A DNA stretch of 22,955 bases from BRHc4a sp049325055 (GTDB lineage Bacteria; Bacillota; Desulfotomaculia; Desulfotomaculales; Desulfocucumaceae), in the NCBI GenBank assembly GCA_049325055.1, contig JBMOPB010000121.1, forward strand, positions 1 to 22,955, given 5' to 3'. The notes below the pieces were generated by a model that saw only the letters and a program-made list of their open reading frames with translations, ran no database searches and was not told the origin of the DNA. The position numbers were made by a program, and so were the translations under genes. The first letter of the stretch is position 1, and each line of letters begins with the position of its first letter. Positions 12,639-20,209 of this stretch are shown here, piece after piece.

Positions 12639-14201
12639 ATGTCGCTTCGCCTTAAAATCATGGTGGGCTTTATAATTATCGTGGCGGTATTTTTTATTTC
12701 TTCGGGACTTGTGTATTACAATGTTCACACGGCTGAACTGGGCGTAAAGGACGTTCCCCATGAAGTAAAGCGGGATGACCAGTTAAATAATGTCCGGTAC
12801 GGCGTGGCAATGCAGATTGCTGCGGTGAACGGCTACCTGTATTACAAACAGGACGGGTTTGTTGATCAGTATAAAAAGTATTACGAAGAGAATTCAAGAA
12901 TCATCCAGGATATGATTGACACAGCCAGAAGCGACTCAAACAGGGAAAAATATATACAGATGAAGAATATACAGGAAAAAATGACCAACATGTTCCTGCA
13001 AAAAGTTGTGCCTCTGGTCAAGGAGGGCAAGGTGGCCGAAGCAGGAGACATAGCCAGAAATGAAACCACGGTGCTCACCGGGAGCCTTAACGCCCTTGCC
13101 ACGCAGAACGCCAATGAGAGGGCCGCCAAACTGGATTCCTTGGTGAAAAGCATTGCCGGTCAGGTGATGAGGGCCAGCGAAGTTTCCATGGCCGGATCGG
13201 TTTTGGCACTGCTGTTTGGCTGCGGTTTAGGCTTCATCATGATAAGGCTGATAGTGCTGCCGGTTCGCAGGGTGGCGGCTGAGGCGTCAAGAATAGCCGC
13301 CGGTGACCTGACCGGGGGAGAAATAGAGGTAAAAACAAAGGACGAAGTTGGACAGCTTGCGTCGGCTTTCAATGCAATGAGGTCCAATTTGAAGGAAATA
13401 GCTGCCCTTTTGCAGGAGAAATCGAACGTGGTGGCATCGTCTTCAGCCGAGCTGTCGGCCAGCGCGGAAAACGTATCCGCTGGAGCCACATCCGCGGCGT
13501 CAACGGTAACCGAGGTGGCCGGCACCGTTGAGCAGGTTTCGGCCAATGCGCGGCAAATCGCCGGGGCTTCCGCGAGGGCAGCCGGGCTGGCCGGCGAGGG
13601 TAACAAAGGTATAAAAAGGCTGGGCGACCAGATAGAAATAATTCGCAACGCCGCCGCCACAAGCAGCCGGGTTATATTCGGTCTTAACGAATCAACCTCC
13701 AGGATATCACAGATCGTGGATATGATAACACAGATCGCGGAACAGACAAATCTTCTGGCATTAAACGCCGCCATAGAGGCCGCCAGGGCCGGAGATCACG
13801 GGCGAGGCTTCGCTGTGGTGGCCGATGAGGTAAGAAAGCTGGCAGAGCAGTCCGGTGATGCTGCAAAGGAAATTTACAGGCTGATTGAATCAATACAGCA
13901 GGAGTCTGAAAAGGCCGTACACAGCATGGAGGAAGGTTCGGGGCTGGTGGAGGCTGGTTCGCTGGTGGTGCAGGAGGTTGGAGGAGTGTTCGGCGAAATA
14001 ATCTCGGCGGTACAGGGACTGGCAAAAGAAATCGAATATGTTGCCGAGGCCACCGGGGAAATCTCGTCTGCCATTGAAAACGTTGCCGCTGCCAGCCAGC
14101 AGCAGACAGCCACCATGGAGGAAGTATCATCCACCACCCAGACACTGGCAGTTCTGGCCCATGACCTGGAGGACATTTCAAGGCGATTCAAACTGAACTG
14201 A
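12639..14201 (+). CDS. Methyl-accepting chemotaxis protein
   Basis: The 520-residue chemoreceptor has a first membrane span at about 7-27 and an extracellular four-helix-bundle sensor of about 150 residues (28-182). The second span is 183-207, a HAMP domain follows at about 208-258 (LPVRRVAAEASRIAAGDLTG), and the cytoplasmic signalling domain runs to the end. The hairpin tip is the canonical block around QIAEQTNLLALNAAIEAARAG (365-385) followed by GRGFAVVADEVRKLAEQS. It passes ligand signals to CheA/CheW. There is no C-terminal CheR-tethering pentapeptide; it ends EDISRRFKLN. ATG 12639 has AGGAGG 6 nt upstream. The ligand is not predictable. No other chemotaxis genes are nearby. Confidence 0.95.
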   Translation: MSLRLKIMVGFIIIVAVFFISSGLVYYNVHTAELGVKDVPHEVKRDDQLNNVRYGVAMQIAAVNGYLYYKQDGFVDQYKKYYEENSRIIQDMIDTARSDSNREKYIQMKNIQEKMTNMFLQKVVPLVKEGKVAEAGDIARNETTVLTGSLNALATQNANERAAKLDSLVKSIAGQVMRASEVSMAGSVLALLFGCGLGFIMIRLIVLPVRRVAAEASRIAAGDLTGGEIEVKTKDEVGQLASAFNAMRSNLKEIAALLQEKSNVVASSSAELSASAENVSAGATSAASTVTEVAGTVEQVSANARQIAGASARAAGLAGEGNKGIKRLGDQIEIIRNAAATSSRVIFGLNESTSRISQIVDMITQIAEQTNLLALNAAIEAARAGDHGRGFAVVADEVRKLAEQSGDAAKEIYRLIESIQQESEKAVHSMEEGSGLVEAGSLVVQEVGGVFGEIISAVQGLAKEIEYVAEATGEISSAIENVAAASQQQTATMEEVSSTTQTLAVLAHDLEDISRRFKLN

Positions 14202-14226
14202 GATAATAAAAATAATGATGGTATAA

Positions 14227-14258
14227 AAAAGACCCGTTTAAAGAATAACGGGTCTTTT
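14227..14258. terminator. Bidirectional terminator between the chemoreceptor and hemL
   Basis: AAAAGACCCGTT (14227-14238) pairs with AACGGGTCTTTT (14247-14258) over an 8-nt loop. It lies between two convergent genes and has A-runs and T-runs on both sides. Confidence 0.85.
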
Positions 14259-14284
14259 ATTAATTCTATCGAAAAATTTATCCT

Positions 14285-15589
14285 CTAACCTCTGGCATCG
14301 AGTTGGGCAACTACCTTAAAAGCCCTGGATGCGGCATCCACCGTCCTGTCTATCATTTCGTCGGTGTGGGCCCCCGATATGAATGCAGCCTCAAACTGGG
14401 ACGGCGCCAGGTATATCCCCTGTTCCAGCATCGACCTGAAGAAAGCAGAGTATTTGGTTGTGTCCGATGTGCAGGCGGTTTCGAAATCCACCACCTCCCG
14501 GTCAGTGAAGAAGCCGCAAAGCATGGAGCCGACCCTTGTAAAAAAGACCTTCACCCCTGAATCCCCTGCGGCTTCGGCAAGGCCAGCCGCCAGCCTTGAT
14601 GCTTTTCTTTCCAGATCCTCATAAAAACCGGGGCTGCCCAGTATCTTTAGGGCGGCTATTCCGGCGCTGACAGCCAATGGGTTTCCGGAAAGTGTGCCGG
14701 CCTGGTATACAGGGCCGGACGGGGACATCATGGACATTATTTCCTTTCTGCCGCCGTACGCTCCCACCGGCAGCCCCCCGCCTATTATCTTGCCCAGGCA
14801 GGTCAGGTCGGGCATCACTCCGTACAGCTTCTGGGCGCCCCCGTAAGAAAGGCGGAATCCGGTAATGACCTCGTCGAATATAAGAAGGGCCCCAAACCTG
14901 GAGGTTATTTCTCGCAGGCCTTCCAAAAAGCCTGGTTTTGGCGGTACAACACCCATGTTTCCGGGCACCGGCTCCACTATTGCGGCGGCAATGTCATTTC
15001 CGTAAGACTTGAACATCTCTTCAAGTCCTTCCAGGTTGTTGTAGGAGGCGTTTATTGTGTCCGCGGCGGTTTCCGGGGTCACGCCGGGGCTGGTGGGAAC
15101 CCCGTGGGTTAGCGCGCCGGACCCGGCCTTGATGAGAAACATATCGGCGTGGCCGTGGTAGCACCCCTCAAATTTGACTATCTTTTTCCTGCCGGTATAG
15201 GCCCTGGCCAGCCTGGCGGCGCTCATGGTGGCCTCGGTCCCCGAGTTCACAAGCCGCACCATTTCCACTGAAGGCATGGCGTCCACTATCATCCTGGCCA
15301 GCACAGTCTCCCTTTCGGTGGGGGCCCCGAAACTGGTGCCCACTGAGAGGCACTCCATGATAGCCCCGGTAACATCCGGGTGTAAATGCCCCAGTATAAG
15401 AGGACCCCAGGAGCCCACGTAGTCTATGTATTCATTGCCGTCGGCGTCGTAAATAAGCGCGCCCCGGCCCTTCTCAATGTATAGGGGGTTCAGGCCCACA
15501 GACTTAAAGGCCCTTACGGGGCTGTTCACTCCCCCGGGTATGTACTTCTGGGCTTCTTCAAAGAGTTTGACGGAATTCCGGTTATTCAA
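14285..15589 (-). CDS. hemL: Glutamate-1-semialdehyde 2,1-aminomutase
   Basis: HemL converts glutamate-1-semialdehyde into 5-aminolevulinate, the C5-route entry to tetrapyrroles, using PLP. The 434-residue protein has the N-terminal KYIPGGVNSPVRAF, the LVNSGTEATMSAARLARAYTG block (113-133), and the PLP-site LLIFDEVITGFR (235-246). The Schiff-base lysine is Lys267 in CLGKIIGGGLPVGAYGG. The TTG at 15589 is chosen because AAGGTGGT lies 9 nt upstream and the length fits the family; the frame is open another 24 codons upstream. It is last in the cluster, separated from ahbB by 149 nt holding two repeats and a hairpin, so it may also have its own promoter. Its partner HemA is not in the window. Confidence 0.96.
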   Translation of the reverse strand: MNNRNSVKLFEEAQKYIPGGVNSPVRAFKSVGLNPLYIEKGRGALIYDADGNEYIDYVGSWGPLILGHLHPDVTGAIMECLSVGTSFGAPTERETVLARMIVDAMPSVEMVRLVNSGTEATMSAARLARAYTGRKKIVKFEGCYHGHADMFLIKAGSGALTHGVPTSPGVTPETAADTINASYNNLEGLEEMFKSYGNDIAAAIVEPVPGNMGVVPPKPGFLEGLREITSRFGALLIFDEVITGFRLSYGGAQKLYGVMPDLTCLGKIIGGGLPVGAYGGRKEIMSMMSPSGPVYQAGTLSGNPLAVSAGIAALKILGSPGFYEDLERKASRLAAGLAEAAGDSGVKVFFTRVGSMLCGFFTDREVVDFETACTSDTTKYSAFFRSMLEQGIYLAPSQFEAAFISGAHTDEMIDRTVDAASRAFKVVAQLDARG

Positions 15590-15643
15590 TTTTAAGGCAC
15601 CACCTTGCTTTAGATGTTGGATATTATAAATTTTAATAGTTAG

Positions 15644-15678
15644 CCGCAACCCCGGCCACAAATTTTCATTGCTTGTGG
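15644..15678. repeat. 35-bp GGCCACA...TTGTGG intergenic repeat, copy 2
   Basis: It matches 2161-2195 at 32 of 35 positions. Here the inverted ends are perfect (CCACAA/TTGTGG), able to form a 6-bp stem. It lies between ahbB and hemL. Confidence 0.75.
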
Positions 15679-15698
15679 TGCCGCGCTTTGCAGCGGCA
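15679..15698 (-). promoter_or_regulatory. Hairpin between ahbB and hemL
   Basis: TGCCGC (15679-15684) pairs with GCGGCA (15693-15698) directly next to the 35-bp repeat. No T-run follows on the minus strand. It may modulate read-through from ahbAB into hemL. Confidence 0.35.
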
Positions 15699-15707
15699 TG
15701 TAGGTCT

Positions 15708-15734
15708 GGATTCTGACTTCTATTCTGACCTCTG
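15708..15734. repeat. GATTCTG-type repeat, copy 2
   Basis: GGATTCTGACTTCTATTCTG and the following GACCTC are a degenerate copy of the TTCTG-rich repeat, just downstream of ahbB. Confidence 0.5.
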
Positions 15735-15738
15735 AAGC

Positions 15739-16212
15739 CTACCCTTCAGTAAAATATTTCATACTCTCCTTTTTCAGCTCGCCGGTGCTGAAAAGAACGA
15801 GATAGTCCCTAAGGCCGGAAACCTCGGACATGGCCCTTGCTATTTCATAGCATTCCTCGGAGGTTTTTCCGTGAACCATTGTGAAAAGCCTGTACCGCCA
15901 ATCTCCGGCCAACTCCCTCTCGTAGCAGTGACTGACCTCGGAAAAGGTGGAAAAAATCTCACCGGCCTTTGCCACATCATCCTTTTCCACATTCCAGACA
16001 ACCATGGCGTTGGAGGTATAACCCAGGTCCTGGTGCCTTACAGCGGCGCCGAAGCGTCTGATAAGCCCCCTGGACAGCATGTCCCTGATGACGTCTATCA
16101 GATGGTCCTCGGTTATATCAAGCCTTTCGGCGACTACCCTGAAAGGTCGGCTTACCAGGGGGAGCCCTTCCTGAAGGGCACGGATTATTTCAATTTCAAG
16201 CTTGCTTGGCAT
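15739..16212 (-). CDS. ahbB: Siroheme decarboxylase subunit AhbB (Lrp/AsnC-like)
   Basis: With AhbA it removes two acetate carboxyl groups from siroheme to give 12,18-didecarboxysiroheme, the first committed step of the alternative heme pathway. The 157-residue protein has an AsnC-like winged helix at the N-terminus (LEIEIIRALQEGLPLVSRPF). The family block IRRFGAAVRHQDLGYTSNAM and the VSHCYERELAGDWRYRLFTM block carry conserved Arg/His. DNA binding is not its expected role. The ATG at 16212 is 1 nt after the stop of ahbA (TAA-G-ATG) with GGAGGG 5 nt upstream, so the two are tightly coupled, matching a heterodimer. A versus B is assigned by order and motif, with some uncertainty. Confidence 0.9.
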   Translation of the reverse strand: MPSKLEIEIIRALQEGLPLVSRPFRVVAERLDITEDHLIDVIRDMLSRGLIRRFGAAVRHQDLGYTSNAMVVWNVEKDDVAKAGEIFSTFSEVSHCYERELAGDWRYRLFTMVHGKTSEECYEIARAMSEVSGLRDYLVLFSTGELKKESMKYFTEG

Positions 16213-16213
16213 C

Positions 16214-16675
16214 TTAACCCTCCGTAAGGTCGAAATTGACCTTGATTTTGAAGAGTTTAACTGCGGGAAGGCTTATCAGATCGTTTATGCCGGTCCTGTC
16301 CCTGATTTCGGCCAGAATTGCTTCAATCTCTTTCCTGCCCGGCGCCAGAAGGGTAAACCACATGTTGTAGCTGTGATTTCGTATATAGTTGTGGGTTACT
16401 CCGGGATAACTGTTTATTATGCCGGACACAAACACAATCTGTTCCTGGGGCACTTTCATGGCACACAGTGTTCCGGTATAGCCCAGTTTCCTGGAATCAA
16501 ATATTCCCCCCAGCCTTCTGATGGTCCTGTTTTCGGTGAGCCTCTTCAGCCTGGACAGTATGTCCTCTTCTGTGGTTCCAAGGGTGTTTGCCAGTTCCCT
16601 GAAGGGCTCCTTTGTGATGGGGAAGTCCGACTGTATTATATTCAGCAGGTCCCTGTCCAGGTTGTCAAGTTCCAT
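16214..16675 (-). CDS. ahbA: Siroheme decarboxylase subunit AhbA (Lrp/AsnC-like)
   Basis: This is the partner of AhbB. The 153-residue protein has the N-terminal winged helix LDRDLLNIIQSDFPITKEPF, then the RRLGGIFDSRKLGYTGTLCA motif and the GVTHNYIRNHSYNMWFTLLA motif. These are the counterparts of the AhbB blocks, and the two proteins look like ancient paralogues. ATG 16675 has GGGGG 6 nt upstream. It begins a two-gene unit ahbA-ahbB, 221 nt after ahbD, and a candidate promoter with a perfect TATAAT lies in that space. The gap also holds an inverted pair of dispersed repeats. Confidence 0.9.
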   Translation of the reverse strand: MELDNLDRDLLNIIQSDFPITKEPFRELANTLGTTEEDILSRLKRLTENRTIRRLGGIFDSRKLGYTGTLCAMKVPQEQIVFVSGIINSYPGVTHNYIRNHSYNMWFTLLAPGRKEIEAILAEIRDRTGINDLISLPAVKLFKIKVNFDLTEG

Positions 16676-16695
16676 CTCTTACCCCCTATATATTT

Positions 16696-16716
16696 AACCA
16701 AAGAGATCACAGACTG
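16696..16716 (+). repeat. Dispersed AACCACAGAG repeat, copy 3
   Basis: AACCAAAGAGATCACAGACT lies just upstream of ahbA. With the inverted copy ending at 16885 it brackets a 190-bp A/T-rich segment. Confidence 0.6.
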
Positions 16717-16789
16717 CACATAGATTAATATCCAGAACTATTAGATATCAGCTTCAAAAATTAAGGCCAGCTATTCTTATCTATAAAAA

Positions 16790-16816
16790 ATTATAATAAT
16801 AGCGCTCTTTAATCAA
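16790..16816 (-). promoter_or_regulatory. Candidate promoter for ahbA-ahbB
   Basis: On the minus strand TTGATT (16816-16811), a 15-nt spacer and a perfect TATAAT (16795-16790) precede ahbA by about 115 nt. The short spacer lowers confidence. Confidence 0.3.
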
Positions 16817-16854
16817 AAAAAGTCATGTGAGAGTAAATATCAGCAGCAATAATT

Positions 16855-16885
16855 TTCTCTGTGCTTCTCTGTGCCCTCTGTGGTT
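16855..16885 (-). repeat. Dispersed AACCACAGAG repeat, copy 4 (inverted)
   Basis: TTCTCTGTGCTTCTCTGTGC and the following CCTCTGTGGTT are the reverse complement of the repeat, extended by one more TCTCTGTG unit. The copy lies just after the ahbD stop. Confidence 0.75.
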
Positions 16886-16896
16886 TTATATATTAT

Positions 16897-17895
16897 TTAC
16901 TTGCCTGAGGAGAGTGATTTACGGTAAAGGCACCACGGTTCCTCGGCCATGTAATCACCGCTGTAAAACATTGCCCTGGCCCTGCATCCTCCGCATATTT
17001 TCCGGTACTGGCAGACACCGCAACCGCCGCCGTACTCCAGAGTCCTCAGCCTGTTAAATACGGGGTTATCGCGCCAAATTTCCGAAAAGGGCTTTTCCCT
17101 GACATTTCCCGCGCTTATATCAAGATAAGCGCAGGGCTGTACGTTGCCCACAGGGCTTATAATACAGTAAGCAGTACCTGCCAGGCAGCCCCTGCTGAAG
17201 CGGGTCTTGACCCCCATCTCCCTGGCAATCCTCATGAATTGGGGAGCGCAGGTGGGTTTAAGCTCTATGTCAACCTGGGACTGTTTTTTCATTATCCTTT
17301 CCAGCAGCATCTCGTACCTGGCGGCCCGAAGTGACTCGGCCTCTATGTCCACACCCCTGCCGGTAGGCACAAGGAAGAATATGTGGTGGGCCATTGCCCC
17401 CACTTTTACGGAAAAATCGGTAATTTCCTCAATTTCATCATAATTCCAGTCAACCACGGTGGTGTGAACCTGGAAAGGAAGCCCTGCGCCGCGGCAGGCC
17501 GACATGCCGTCAACGGCCTTCTGCCAGGCGCCTTCCATCCCCCTGAAGCGGTCATGCTTTACAGGGTCTATGCTGTCCAGGCTTATGCCCATGGCGGCAG
17601 CGCCGGATTTTTTAAGTTTTTGGGCCATATCAGGGTCAATAAGCATCCCGTTGGACCCGAAAACCGGCCTTAAGCCCCTTTGGGCGGCATGTTCCACCAG
17701 CGTGAATATGTCGTCCCTCATCAGGGGCTCACCGCCGCTGAAAATCATTATTTTAAAGCCTGCTTTGGCCACTTCGTCAATAAGGTTCTTGCCCTCAGCC
17801 GTGCTAAGTTCCTCCTCCGCCTTTACTCCCGCGTCCCGGTAGCAGTGCTTGCAAAAAAGGTTGCAGGCGTTGGTGGTGTTCCATGAAACTATCAT
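16897..17895 (-). CDS. ahbD: Heme synthase AhbD, radical SAM
   Basis: AhbD converts Fe-coproporphyrin III to heme b by oxidative decarboxylation of two propionates. The 332-residue protein has the radical SAM motif CNLFCKHC (Cys11, Cys15, Cys18), and FSGGEPLMRDDIF for SAM binding. A family-specific LKPTCAPQFMR block follows. The C-terminal SPASM-like region (RGCLAGTAYC, PCAYLDISAGNVREKPFSEI, CGVCQYRKICGGCRARAMF, EEPWC) binds an auxiliary Fe-S cluster. The ATG at 17895 overlaps the hemB stop by 1 nt (TAATG) and its AAGGAGGG lies inside hemB, so translation is coupled. Naming against AhbC rests on these motifs and on the N-terminus of the other gene. Confidence 0.92.
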   Translation of the reverse strand: MIVSWNTTNACNLFCKHCYRDAGVKAEEELSTAEGKNLIDEVAKAGFKIMIFSGGEPLMRDDIFTLVEHAAQRGLRPVFGSNGMLIDPDMAQKLKKSGAAAMGISLDSIDPVKHDRFRGMEGAWQKAVDGMSACRGAGLPFQVHTTVVDWNYDEIEEITDFSVKVGAMAHHIFFLVPTGRGVDIEAESLRAARYEMLLERIMKKQSQVDIELKPTCAPQFMRIAREMGVKTRFSRGCLAGTAYCIISPVGNVQPCAYLDISAGNVREKPFSEIWRDNPVFNRLRTLEYGGGCGVCQYRKICGGCRARAMFYSGDYMAEEPWCLYRKSLSSGK

Positions 17896-18875
17896 TACCA
17901 GCCCTCCTTAATCCAGCGGGCAACGTCAGGGGCGTGGTAGGATATGATAATATCCGCGCCGGCCCTTTTCATGCCTGTGAGGGACTCCATTACCACCCTG
18001 CGCTCGTCTATCCAGCCTTTAAGGGCGGCCGCCTTGACCATGGCATATTCGCCGCTGACATTATACACCGCCAGGGGGTAGTCGAAACTCTCCTTCATCA
18101 GCCTGACAATATCAAGGTACGGCAGCCCGGGTTTGACCATTATTATGTCGGCGCCCTCCTCGATATCCAGTGCGGCCTCCCTCAGCGCCTCGGTGGCGTT
18201 GGGCGGGTCCATCTGGTAAGCCCTGCGGTCGCCGAAGCGGGGCGCCGAACCTGCCGCGTCACGGAAAGGGCCGTAAAAGGCCGAAGCGTACTTTACCGAG
18301 TAGGACATTATCGGTATATCCTGAAAACCTTCCCGGTCCAGCCTTTTTCTAATGGCTCCAACCCGCCCGTCCATCATGTCGCTGGGCGCCACCATGTCGG
18401 ATCCGGCCCTGGCATGGGAGAGGGCGGTTTTTGCCAGCAGTTCCAGTGTAGGGTCGTTTAGTACCCTGTCCCCTTCAATAAGCCCGCAGTGCCCGTGATC
18501 TGTGTATTCGCAAAGGCATACATCGGTTATCACCAGAAGGTCCGGAAAGTCTTTTTTTACCGCTCTTACCGCCTGCTGGACAATGCCGTCATCGCTGTAT
18601 GCCCCGGTACCGGCGGCATCCTTTTCTTCAGGAACTCCGAATATGAGAACAGCGGGTATTTTAAGGTCCGAGGCCTTTCCAACCTCCTCGGAAAGCATGT
18701 CCACAGAAAGGTTGTATATACCCGGCATTGACTCCACCGGCTTTTTGATTCCCTTTCCCGCCACGGCGAATACCGGGTAGACAAGGTCATCCATGGAAAG
18801 CCTTGTTTCCCGTACCATTCTCCTCAAATTCTCATTACGCCTCAGTCTGCGGGGGCGGTATTCCGGAAACCTCAT
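17895..18875 (-). CDS. hemB: Porphobilinogen synthase (delta-aminolevulinic acid dehydratase)
   Basis: HemB condenses two 5-aminolevulinates to porphobilinogen. The 326-residue enzyme has the zinc-binding cysteine cluster DVCLCEYTDHGHCG (Cys120, 122, 130), so it is the Zn-dependent type. The two active-site lysines are Lys195 (MSYSVKYASAFYGPFR) and Lys248 (MVKPGLPYLD). The N-terminal RPRRLRRNENLRRMVRET is typical. ATG 18875 has GGAGG 7 nt upstream. Its position between ahbC and ahbD, with the 1-nt overlap to ahbD, ties core tetrapyrrole synthesis to the siroheme-dependent steps. Confidence 0.97.
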   Translation of the reverse strand: MRFPEYRPRRLRRNENLRRMVRETRLSMDDLVYPVFAVAGKGIKKPVESMPGIYNLSVDMLSEEVGKASDLKIPAVLIFGVPEEKDAAGTGAYSDDGIVQQAVRAVKKDFPDLLVITDVCLCEYTDHGHCGLIEGDRVLNDPTLELLAKTALSHARAGSDMVAPSDMMDGRVGAIRKRLDREGFQDIPIMSYSVKYASAFYGPFRDAAGSAPRFGDRRAYQMDPPNATEALREAALDIEEGADIIMVKPGLPYLDIVRLMKESFDYPLAVYNVSGEYAMVKAAALKGWIDERRVVMESLTGMKRAGADIIISYHAPDVARWIKEGW

Positions 18876-18903
18876 TGTAATTCCTCCATGGTATATACTC
18901 GCA

Positions 18904-18940
18904 GGTCAGAATACAGGAGTCAGGAGTCAGGATCCAGAAT
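18904..18940. repeat. GATTCTG-type repeat, copy 3
   Basis: GGTCAGAATACAGGAGTCAG and the following GAGTCAGGATCCAGAAT form a degenerate array upstream of hemB. It is in the opposite orientation to copies 1, 2 and 4. Confidence 0.55.
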
Positions 18941-18966
18941 AAAAATGAAGCAGGAAGAAAAGTCTT

Positions 18967-20181
18967 TCATTCAATTCTGGATTCTGGATTCTGAATTCTG
19001 AATTCCTGCCCTGGCGTAATTTCTTCATCGGTCAAATAACATGCCGGGTCTTGCGCCCAGAAGTCGCCGTAGACGGCCTCGGCCCTGGCCCTGAAATTGC
19101 CGTTACAGAGCCTGAACCAGCGGCAGGAAGAACACCTTCCGCCTATCAGTCCGGCCCTGTTTTTAAGACCGGCCATGATGGGGTTTGTGGTGTCGTTCCA
19201 TATCTCGCCGAATTCCCTCTCTCTTACATTGCCCAGAGTGTGGTTCTGGGTAAACTGGTCCGGATGCACGTCACCCCTCCAGTTCACTTCCCCTATGGCT
19301 ATGCCTGACCTGTTGCCCCCGTTTCTTTCCAGGAGGTCGTATACTTCCGCAGCCCTGGGCGATTTTTCACTGATCATCTTCAAATAGATGTATATGGCGT
19401 CGCAGTGGTTGTCCACCGTCAGAACTTCCACCTGCTTCCCTTTCCTGAAGAAATCGCCGGTGCGTTCAATGATCAGGTCCAGGGCCTCCCTGGTTTCGGA
19501 GTGGGAGACATCCTCCTCCACCATATTGCTGCCGCGGCCTGAATACACCAGGTGGTAGAAGCATACCCGGGGGATGTTTTCCTCGTCTATTAAACGGAAT
19601 ATATCATCCAGATCACCATAGTTGTGGCGGTTTATGGTAAACCTGAGGCCCATCTTCTGGCCGGCGTTGCGGCAGTTCCTGATCCCCGCCAGGGCGCTGT
19701 CGAAAGCTCCTTTCCGGCCCCGGAAGCGGTCATTATTTTCTCCGATGCCGTCAAGGCTTATACCGACGTAACCAACGCCCAACTCCTTGATTTTTTTGGC
19801 CATGCCAGGGTCGATCAGAGTTCCGTTGGTGGATATTGTAACCCTTATGCCCCTCTTTACAGCGTGGCCGGCCAGTTCGAAAAAGTCTTCCCGCACCAGT
19901 GGCTCGCCGCCTGAGAACAGTATCACGGGCACCCGGAACCGGGCCAGGTCATCTATGAATTTAAGGGCTTCAGAGGTGGACATTTCATCAGGGGCCGCGC
20001 CGCCGTCAGAGCTTGAATAACAGTGCCTGCACCGTAGATTACAGGCGCGGGTGATATTCCAAACCACCACCGGGCCGTAACCGCTGACGGCTCCAACTGT
20101 CTGCCCGCGCACGCCATGACTGTATCTCAGTGAGTCGCCAAAATTTTCCATTCCAAACAGAAGCCTGCTTACGCTAATCAT
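18967..20181 (-). CDS. ahbC: 12,18-didecarboxysiroheme deacetylase AhbC, radical SAM
   Basis: AhbC removes two acetate side chains from 12,18-didecarboxysiroheme to give Fe-coproporphyrin III. The 404-residue protein begins with the AhbC-type N-terminus ISVSRLLFGMENFGDSLRYS, then PVVVWNITRACNLRCRHCYS (radical SAM Cys47, Cys51, Cys54) and FSGGEPLVREDFF. The C-terminal cluster region has CSSCRWFRLCNGNFRARAEA and DPACYL. The last 12 residues (EFRIQNPESRIE) are encoded by a GATTCTG-type intergenic repeat and are not part of the normal enzyme. ATG 20181 has AGGAG 8 nt upstream, but that site is inside a hairpin formed with the stop region of the cobA-hemD gene. Confidence 0.92.
   Translation of the reverse strand: MISVSRLLFGMENFGDSLRYSHGVRGQTVGAVSGYGPVVVWNITRACNLRCRHCYSSSDGGAAPDEMSTSEALKFIDDLARFRVPVILFSGGEPLVREDFFELAGHAVKRGIRVTISTNGTLIDPGMAKKIKELGVGYVGISLDGIGENNDRFRGRKGAFDSALAGIRNCRNAGQKMGLRFTINRHNYGDLDDIFRLIDEENIPRVCFYHLVYSGRGSNMVEEDVSHSETREALDLIIERTGDFFRKGKQVEVLTVDNHCDAIYIYLKMISEKSPRAAEVYDLLERNGGNRSGIAIGEVNWRGDVHPDQFTQNHTLGNVREREFGEIWNDTTNPIMAGLKNRAGLIGGRCSSCRWFRLCNGNFRARAEAVYGDFWAQDPACYLTDEEITPGQEFRIQNPESRIE
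18975..19008. repeat. GATTCTG-type repeat, copy 4 (inside the 3' end of ahbC)
   Basis: TTCTGGATTCTGGATTCTGA and the following ATTCTGAATTCCTG lie within the ahbC reading frame. Read in sense they encode the FRIQNPES part of the C-terminal tail. Confidence 0.75.
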
Positions 20182-20191
20182 TTATAATACT

Positions 20192-20209
20192 CCTAATTGT
20201 AGAATTAGG
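20192..20209 (-). promoter_or_regulatory. Hairpin sequestering the ahbC ribosome binding site
   Basis: On the minus strand CCTAATT pairs perfectly with AATTAGG over a CTAC loop. The 5' arm contains the TAA stop of cobA-hemD, and the 3' arm includes the start of the TTAGGAG ribosome binding site of ahbC. Ribosomes ending cobA-hemD translation would open it, which couples the two genes. Confidence 0.55.

Noticed and set aside
13160..13774. Long minus-strand frames inside the chemoreceptor gene
   Set aside because: They mirror the Ala/Ser-rich coding strand and have no ribosome binding sites or family resemblance.
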